Shown: positions 6,754 to 9,867 of the stretch, piece after piece
Layout: every line of letters starts with the position of its first letter
Numbering within the stretch: the stretch's first letter is position 1
Origin: Flavobacteriales bacterium
Lineage (GTDB): Bacteria; Bacteroidota; Bacteroidia; Flavobacteriales; BACL11
NCBI GenBank assembly: GCA_018695965.1
Contig: JABHQB010000063.1
Span: 1 to 9,867 of the forward strand
DNA length: 9,867 bases
Reading direction: 5' to 3'
The notes under the pieces: generated by a model
What the model was told of the DNA's origin: nothing
The model's database searches: none
What the model saw: only the letters and a program-made list of their open reading frames with translations
Made by a program: the position numbers and the translations under genes

Positions 6754-6870
6754 ATGAAAGTACGAGCGTCAGTAAAAAAGAGAAGTGAAGATTGTAAGAT
6801 CGTCAAAAGAAAAGGACGAGTTTATGTAATTAATAAAAAGAACCCTAGGTTTAAACAAAGACAAGGTTAA
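6754..6870 (+). CDS. rpmJ: 50S ribosomal protein L36, zinc-free form (bL36)
   Basis: A 38-codon gene lies between infA and rpsM. It reads MKVRASVKKRSEDCKIVKRK, then GRVYVINKKNPRFKQRQG, then TAA. The start MKVRASVKK and end KQRQG are diagnostic of L36. The zinc-binding form has a CxxC...C...H ribbon. Here only Cys14 remains; the other positions are Ser11, Asn27 and Phe33, so the protein cannot hold zinc in the usual way. L36 is a late 50S protein near the base of the L7/L12 stalk. The gene is 10 bases after infA and 6 bases before rpsM. Confidence 0.97.
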   Translation: MKVRASVKKRSEDCKIVKRKGRVYVINKKNPRFKQRQG

Positions 6871-6876
6871 TAGATT

Positions 6877-7257
6877 ATGGCAAGAATTAGAGGTATTGAT
6901 TTACCAAAAAACAAAAGAGGAGTTATTGGATTAACTTACATTTATGGAATTGGACCATCTTTCGCAAAAGCTATCTTAGATAAATCAAAAGTATCTCAAG
7001 ATAAAAAAGTTCAGGATTGGTCGGATGATGAAGTGAATGCAATCAGAAAAATTATCGGAGATGAGTATACTGTTGAAGGTGAATTAAGATCTGAAACTCA
7101 AATGAATATTAAGAGATTAATGGATATTGGTTGCACTAGAGGTATTCGTCATAGAATAGGACTTCCATTAAGAGGTCAAAAAACAAAAAATAATGCTCGT
7201 ACCAGAAAAGGTAAAAGAAAAACAGTTGCGAATAAGAAAATAGCATCGATTAAATAA
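6877..7257 (+). CDS. rpsM: 30S ribosomal protein S13 (uS13)
   Basis: This 126-residue protein is full-length S13. It begins MARIRGIDLPKNKRGVIGLT and continues YIYGIGPSFAKAIL with the helix-two-turn-helix motif. The S13 signature is at 86-106, with TRGIRHRIGLPLRGQKTKNN visible, followed by ARTRKGKRKTVANKK, the basic tail that contacts P-site tRNA. S13 sits on the 30S head and bridges to L5 in the central protuberance, so it is a direct structural neighbour of the tailed L5 at 747-1526. It opens the alpha block (rpsM-rpsK-rpsD-rpoA-rplQ). In E. coli, S4 represses translation of this block through a pseudoknot at the rpsM leader, but here only 6 bases separate rpmJ from rpsM. Confidence 0.98.
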   Translation: MARIRGIDLPKNKRGVIGLTYIYGIGPSFAKAILDKSKVSQDKKVQDWSDDEVNAIRKIIGDEYTVEGELRSETQMNIKRLMDIGCTRGIRHRIGLPLRGQKTKNNARTRKGKRKTVANKKIASIK

Positions 7258-7264
7258 TATAAGC

Positions 7265-7648
7265 ATGTCAAAATCAGTTAAAAAGAAAAGAAAAGTAAAT
7301 GTAGAATCTGTGGGACAAGCTCACATTCAAGCTACATTTAATAATATTATTATCTCACTTACAAACAATAGTGGACAAGTTATTTCCTGGTCTTCTGCTG
7401 GTAAGATGGGGTTCAGAGGATCTAAAAAGAATACTCCTTATGCCGCACAATTGGCTGCTGAGGATTGTGCTAAAACAGCATTTGATGCGGGACTTAGAAG
7501 GGTGAAAGTTTATGTAAAAGGACCTGGTGCAGGTAGAGAGTCTGCTATCAGAACTATACATAATACAGGAATTATTGTTTCGGAAATTATTGATGTTACT
7601 CCATTACCACATAATGGGTGTCGTCCTCCGAAAAAGAGAAGAGTTTAA
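7265..7648 (+). CDS. rpsK: 30S ribosomal protein S11 (uS11)
   Basis: This 127-residue protein has normal S11 length. After a basic start (MSKSVKKKRKVNVESVGQAH) it has IQATFNNIIISLTNNSGQVI, SWSSAGKMGFRGSKKNTPYA and the C-terminal signature DVTPLPHNGCRPPKKRRV (110-127). The Asn-Gly at 117-118 corresponds to the site that becomes isoaspartate in E. coli S11. S11 lies on the 30S platform near the E site and the mRNA exit, where it contacts the helix formed by mRNA and the anti-Shine-Dalgarno end of 16S rRNA. The gene is 7 bases after rpsM, with leader ATATAAGC. Confidence 0.98.
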   Translation: MSKSVKKKRKVNVESVGQAHIQATFNNIIISLTNNSGQVISWSSAGKMGFRGSKKNTPYAAQLAAEDCAKTAFDAGLRRVKVYVKGPGAGRESAIRTIHNTGIIVSEIIDVTPLPHNGCRPPKKRRV

Positions 7649-7669
7649 TTAATAAAATTAAGATAAGAA

Positions 7670-8275
7670 ATGGCAAGATATAGAGGTCCTCAATCTAGAA
7701 TATCCAGAAAATTTGGAGAACCAATTTTTGGTCCGGATAAAGTATTAGAAAGAAAGAATTATCCACCAGGTCAACATGGTAACCAAAGAAGAAGAGGTAA
7801 GCAATCTGAATATGGAGTTCAACTTCAAGAAAAACAGAAAGCGAAATATACTTATGGTATATTAGAAAAACAATTTTCTAATCTCTTTAAGGAAGCTTTA
7901 AGAAGAAAAGGTATTACAGGTGAAATTCTTTTACAGCTCTGTGAGACTAGATTAGATAATGTAGTTTACAGATTAGGAATTTCTACTACCAGAAGAGCTG
8001 CAAGACAACTGGTTGGTCATAAACATATTTTGTTAAATGGTGAGATTTGTAATATTCCATCTGCCGCTTTAAAAGTTGGTGATGAAATTTCTGTTAGAGA
8101 AAGATCAAAATCTTTAGAATCTATTACATCTTCCTTAACAAATAATACTCAATCAAACGATTGGTTAGAGTGGAATTCTGATATGATGAAAGGAACTATT
8201 AAAACATTTCCTGAAAGATCTCAGATTTCTGAAAACATAAAAGAGCAACTAATTGTTGAAATTTACTCAAAATAA
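7670..8275 (+). CDS. rpsD: 30S ribosomal protein S4, zinc-free form (uS4)
   Basis: This 201-residue protein is full-length S4. It begins MARYRGPQSRISRKFGEPIF, and has the conserved NYPPGQHGNQRRRGKQSEYG segment (30-49), then QLQEKQKAKYTYGILEKQF. The RNA-binding S4 domain starts near Cys91 (CETRLDNVVYRLGI) and continues RRAARQLVGHKHILLNGE to about residue 150. The N-terminal zinc knuckle of some S4 proteins (CxxC...C) is absent. S4 is a primary 16S rRNA binder that nucleates 30S assembly and lines the mRNA entry tunnel with S5. In E. coli it autoregulates the alpha operon. The C-terminus ends EQLIVEIYSK, the usual end for the family. The leader is a 21-base A/T stretch (AATTAAGATAAGAA at its 3' end). 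Confidence 0.98.
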   Translation: MARYRGPQSRISRKFGEPIFGPDKVLERKNYPPGQHGNQRRRGKQSEYGVQLQEKQKAKYTYGILEKQFSNLFKEALRRKGITGEILLQLCETRLDNVVYRLGISTTRRAARQLVGHKHILLNGEICNIPSAALKVGDEISVRERSKSLESITSSLTNNTQSNDWLEWNSDMMKGTIKTFPERSQISENIKEQLIVEIYSK

Positions 8276-8299
8276 GAATTAAAATAAAAGAATAAAAAT

Positions 8300-9277
8300 A
8301 TGTCAATATTGAATTTTCAAAAACCGGATGAGGTAATTATGCTAGATTCAGCTCAAAATGAAGGACTTTTTGAATTCCGTCCTTTAGAGCCTGGATTTGG
8401 ACTTACAGTTGGAAACGCTCTCAGAAGAGTATTACTTTCTTCTTTAGAAGGTTTTGCTATTACATCTATTAAAATTAAAGGTGTAGATCATGAATTTACA
8501 ACTATTAAAGGTGTAGTAGAAGATGTAACTGAGATTATATTAAATCTTAAACAAGTTAGATTTAAACAACAAATTGAAGATGAAAATATAGAAATAGCTA
8601 CAATGAAAATCTCTAAAAAGTCAATGATTACAGCTGCTGATTTAGGTTCTAGTCTTTCAAATTTTCAAGTTCTAAATCCAGAACAAATAATCTGTACTAC
8701 AGATAAGAAAACAGATTTTGAGATGGAGTTTACAATTGAAAAAGGTAGAGGATATGTTCCTGCAGAAGAAAATCAAGATGATGAAACTGCTTTAGGAACC
8801 ATTTCTATCGATTCTATTTTTACTCCTATTAAGAATGTAAAATATAATGTTGAAAATTATAGAGTAGAACAGAAAACTGACTTTGAAAAATTAAATGTAA
8901 ATATTATTACAGATGGTTCAATTGATCCGAAAGAAGCTTTAACAGAAGCTGCTAAGATATTAATACAGCACTTCATGTTGTTTTCTGATGAGAAAATTAA
9001 TTTTGATACAGAAGATGATAATGAATTTGATGAAGATTCATTACACATGAGTCAATTATTAAAAACAACTTTAGTTGATCTTGGTTTATCTGTAAGATCT
9101 CTTAATTGTTTAAAACATGCTGAAGTATTTACATTAGGAGAACTAGTCTCTTTCTCTAAAAATGATTTATTAAAGTTTAGAAACTTTGGTAAAAAATCAT
9201 TAACTGAGTTAGAAGAATTAGTAGAAGAAAAGAATTTACATTTTGGATTTGATGTATCAAAATACAACCTAAATTAA
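8300..9277 (+). CDS. rpoA: DNA-directed RNA polymerase alpha subunit
   Basis: This 325-residue protein is close to the usual 329. The N-terminal domain (about 1-230) drives alpha dimerisation and beta/beta' assembly; its conserved block FEFRPLEPGFGLTVGNALRR (24-43) and LLSSLEGFAITSIKI are intact. An acidic flexible linker (about 231-249, with DTEDDNEFDEDS) leads to the C-terminal domain from HMSQLLKT. That domain has LGLSVRSLNCLKHAEV (261-276), where Arg266 and Asn269 correspond to the E. coli DNA-contacting Arg265 and Asn268. It also has FRNFGKKSLTELEEL (293-307). It can therefore bind UP elements and activators. It lies 24 bases after rpsD, the longest spacer in the window, which is A/T only apart from two G and has no recognisable promoter. 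Confidence 0.98.
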   Translation: MSILNFQKPDEVIMLDSAQNEGLFEFRPLEPGFGLTVGNALRRVLLSSLEGFAITSIKIKGVDHEFTTIKGVVEDVTEIILNLKQVRFKQQIEDENIEIATMKISKKSMITAADLGSSLSNFQVLNPEQIICTTDKKTDFEMEFTIEKGRGYVPAEENQDDETALGTISIDSIFTPIKNVKYNVENYRVEQKTDFEKLNVNIITDGSIDPKEALTEAAKILIQHFMLFSDEKINFDTEDDNEFDEDSLHMSQLLKTTLVDLGLSVRSLNCLKHAEVFTLGELVSFSKNDLLKFRNFGKKSLTELEELVEEKNLHFGFDVSKYNLN

Positions 9278-9299
9278 ATAACAACGATTAGTAAAATAA

Positions 9300-9867
9300 A
9301 TGAGACACGGAAAGAAATTTAATCACTTAGGAAGAAAAGCTGCACATAGAAAAGCTATGCTCGCAAATATGGCCTGTTCATTAATTGAACATAAAAGAAT
9401 CAAAACTACATTAGCAAAAGCAAAAGCTTTAAGATTATATGTAGAGCCATTAATTACAAAATCTAAAAACGATACTACACATTCTCGTAGAACGGTTTTC
9501 TCTTACTTAAAACAAAAGGAAGCAGTTACAGAATTATTTGGTGATGTATCTTCTAAGGTAGCTGACAGACCAGGTGGTTATGTTAGAATCTTAAAGTTAG
9601 GTAATAGATTGGGTGATAATGCTCAGATGGCTTTTATTGAGTTAGTAGATTATAACGAAGAGTATACTACAGATAAACCTAAGAAGAAGAAAACTAGAAG
9701 AAGATCTTCTTCTAAAATAATAGAATCTGTAGCTCAAGACATTACTGAGGAAGTAAAAGAAGAAGCTCCTGCCGAGGAAGTAAAAGAAGAAGCTCCTGCC
9801 GAGGAAGTAAAAGAAGAAGCTCCTGCCGAGGAAGTAAAAGAAGAAGCTCCTGCCGAGGAAGTAAAAG
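9300..9867 (+). CDS. rplQ: 50S ribosomal protein L17 (bL17) with repetitive acidic tail, 3' truncated by window
   Basis: The gene starts MRHGKKFNHLGRKAAHRKAM, the unmistakable L17 N-terminus, followed by LANMACSLIEHKRIKTTLAK, the AKALRLYVEPLITK helix and RPGGYVRILKLGNRLGDNAQ (90-109). The conserved core ends near residue 118 (AFIELVDY). The reading frame stays open to the window end (189 complete codons), so the stop is not seen. After the core come a basic linker (KPKKKKTRRRSSSK, 126-139) and an acidic repeat region from residue 150 made of the 9-residue unit EEVKEEAPA. L17 lies on the solvent side of the 50S near the tunnel exit. C-terminal extensions on L17 are common in Bacteroidota, but near-perfect DNA repeats in one are striking. 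It starts 22 bases after rpoA; the leader has no Shine-Dalgarno block. Confidence 0.96.
   Translation, partial: MRHGKKFNHLGRKAAHRKAMLANMACSLIEHKRIKTTLAKAKALRLYVEPLITKSKNDTTHSRRTVFSYLKQKEAVTELFGDVSSKVADRPGGYVRILKLGNRLGDNAQMAFIELVDYNEEYTTDKPKKKKTRRRSSSKIIESVAQDITEEVKEEAPAEEVKEEAPAEEVKEEAPAEEVKEEAPAEEVK
9747..9867 (+). repeat. Perfect 27-bp tandem repeat in the 3' part of rplQ
   Basis: Four identical 27-base units lie at 9747-9773, 9774-9800, 9801-9827 and 9828-9854. A fifth begins at 9855 and is cut after 13 bases by the window end. Each unit begins GAGGAAGTAAAAG and ends GCTCCTGCC, and encodes EEVKEEAPA in the L17 frame. The period is a multiple of three, so gain or loss of units keeps the frame. 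I saw no base difference between the full copies, including at third codon positions. The total copy number cannot be known from this window. Confidence 0.97.

Larger units (their letters stand above)
1..9867 (+). other. spc-alpha ribosomal protein operon segment (rpsQ end to rplQ start)
   Basis: Nineteen genes lie head to tail on one strand, with spacers of 2 to 24 bases and three one-base overlaps (at 42, 747 and 5752). The order matches the conserved bacterial spc and alpha blocks, fused without a gap and with map inserted between secY and infA. No rho-independent terminator (a GC stem followed by a T run) and no intergenic promoter-sized space is visible, so co-transcription from a promoter upstream of the window is inferred. 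In E. coli, S8 and S4 repress these blocks by binding mRNA near rplE and rpsM. I cannot recognise an equivalent structure here: the rpsM leader is only 6 bases, and the rplX/rplE junction overlaps. Confidence 0.93.

Noticed and set aside
8276..8299. Possible internal promoter or S4 target before rpoA, the longest spacer in the window.
   Set aside because: It is 24 bases of A/T-rich sequence with no promoter element and no stem-loop; nothing beyond a leader can be supported.
9747..9867. CRISPR array interpretation of the regular repeats at the window end.
   Set aside because: The units abut with no spacers and are read in frame as part of L17, so this is a coding tandem repeat.

Overview
This window is one uninterrupted run of ribosomal protein and core gene-expression genes, all on the + strand. 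It is the end of the S10/spc block followed by the alpha block, typical of a low-GC member of the Bacteroidota. Three things support that placement. The proteins have Bacteroidota-like signatures: a zinc-free L36 with VYVINKKNP, long zinc-free S14 and S4, and an alpha-CTD beginning HMSQLLKT. The order is secY-map-infA-rpmJ-rpsM, with map beside secY and no adk. None of the 18 visible gene starts has a convincing Shine-Dalgarno sequence; leaders are short A-rich stretches. The L5 and RpoA sequences look closest to Cytophagales-type proteins from memory, but this is only a lean. GC is roughly one third by eye, and almost every gene ends in TAA (rplF uses TAG).

Layout. Positions 1-42 hold the last codons of rpsQ. 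Then come rplN, rplX, rplE, rpsN, rpsH, rplF, rplR, rpsE, rpmD and rplO (42-4361), secY (4370-5752), map (5752-6525), infA and rpmJ (6528-6870), rpsM, rpsK and rpsD (6877-8275), rpoA (8300-9277) and a 3'-truncated rplQ (9300 to the end). rpmD and rpmJ are short genes (59 and 38 codons) that are easily missed. No spacer exceeds 24 bases, and three gene pairs overlap by one base in TAATG. There is no visible room for a promoter or terminator between genes, so the whole window is probably one transcript.

The products work together. They include large-subunit proteins (L14, L24, L5, L6, L18, L30, L15, L36, L17) and small-subunit proteins (S17, S14, S8, S5, S13, S11, S4). Initiation factor IF-1, the RNA polymerase alpha subunit, the SecY export channel and the methionine aminopeptidase that trims new chains complete the set.

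The window is mostly ordinary, and I see no new multi-gene system. The parts worth a second look are two lineage-specific protein tails. L5 carries an extra C-terminal tail of about 80 residues that is charged and then strongly acidic. L17 carries a C-terminal tail built from perfect 27-base tandem repeats (EEVKEEAPA), and the window ends inside this array.
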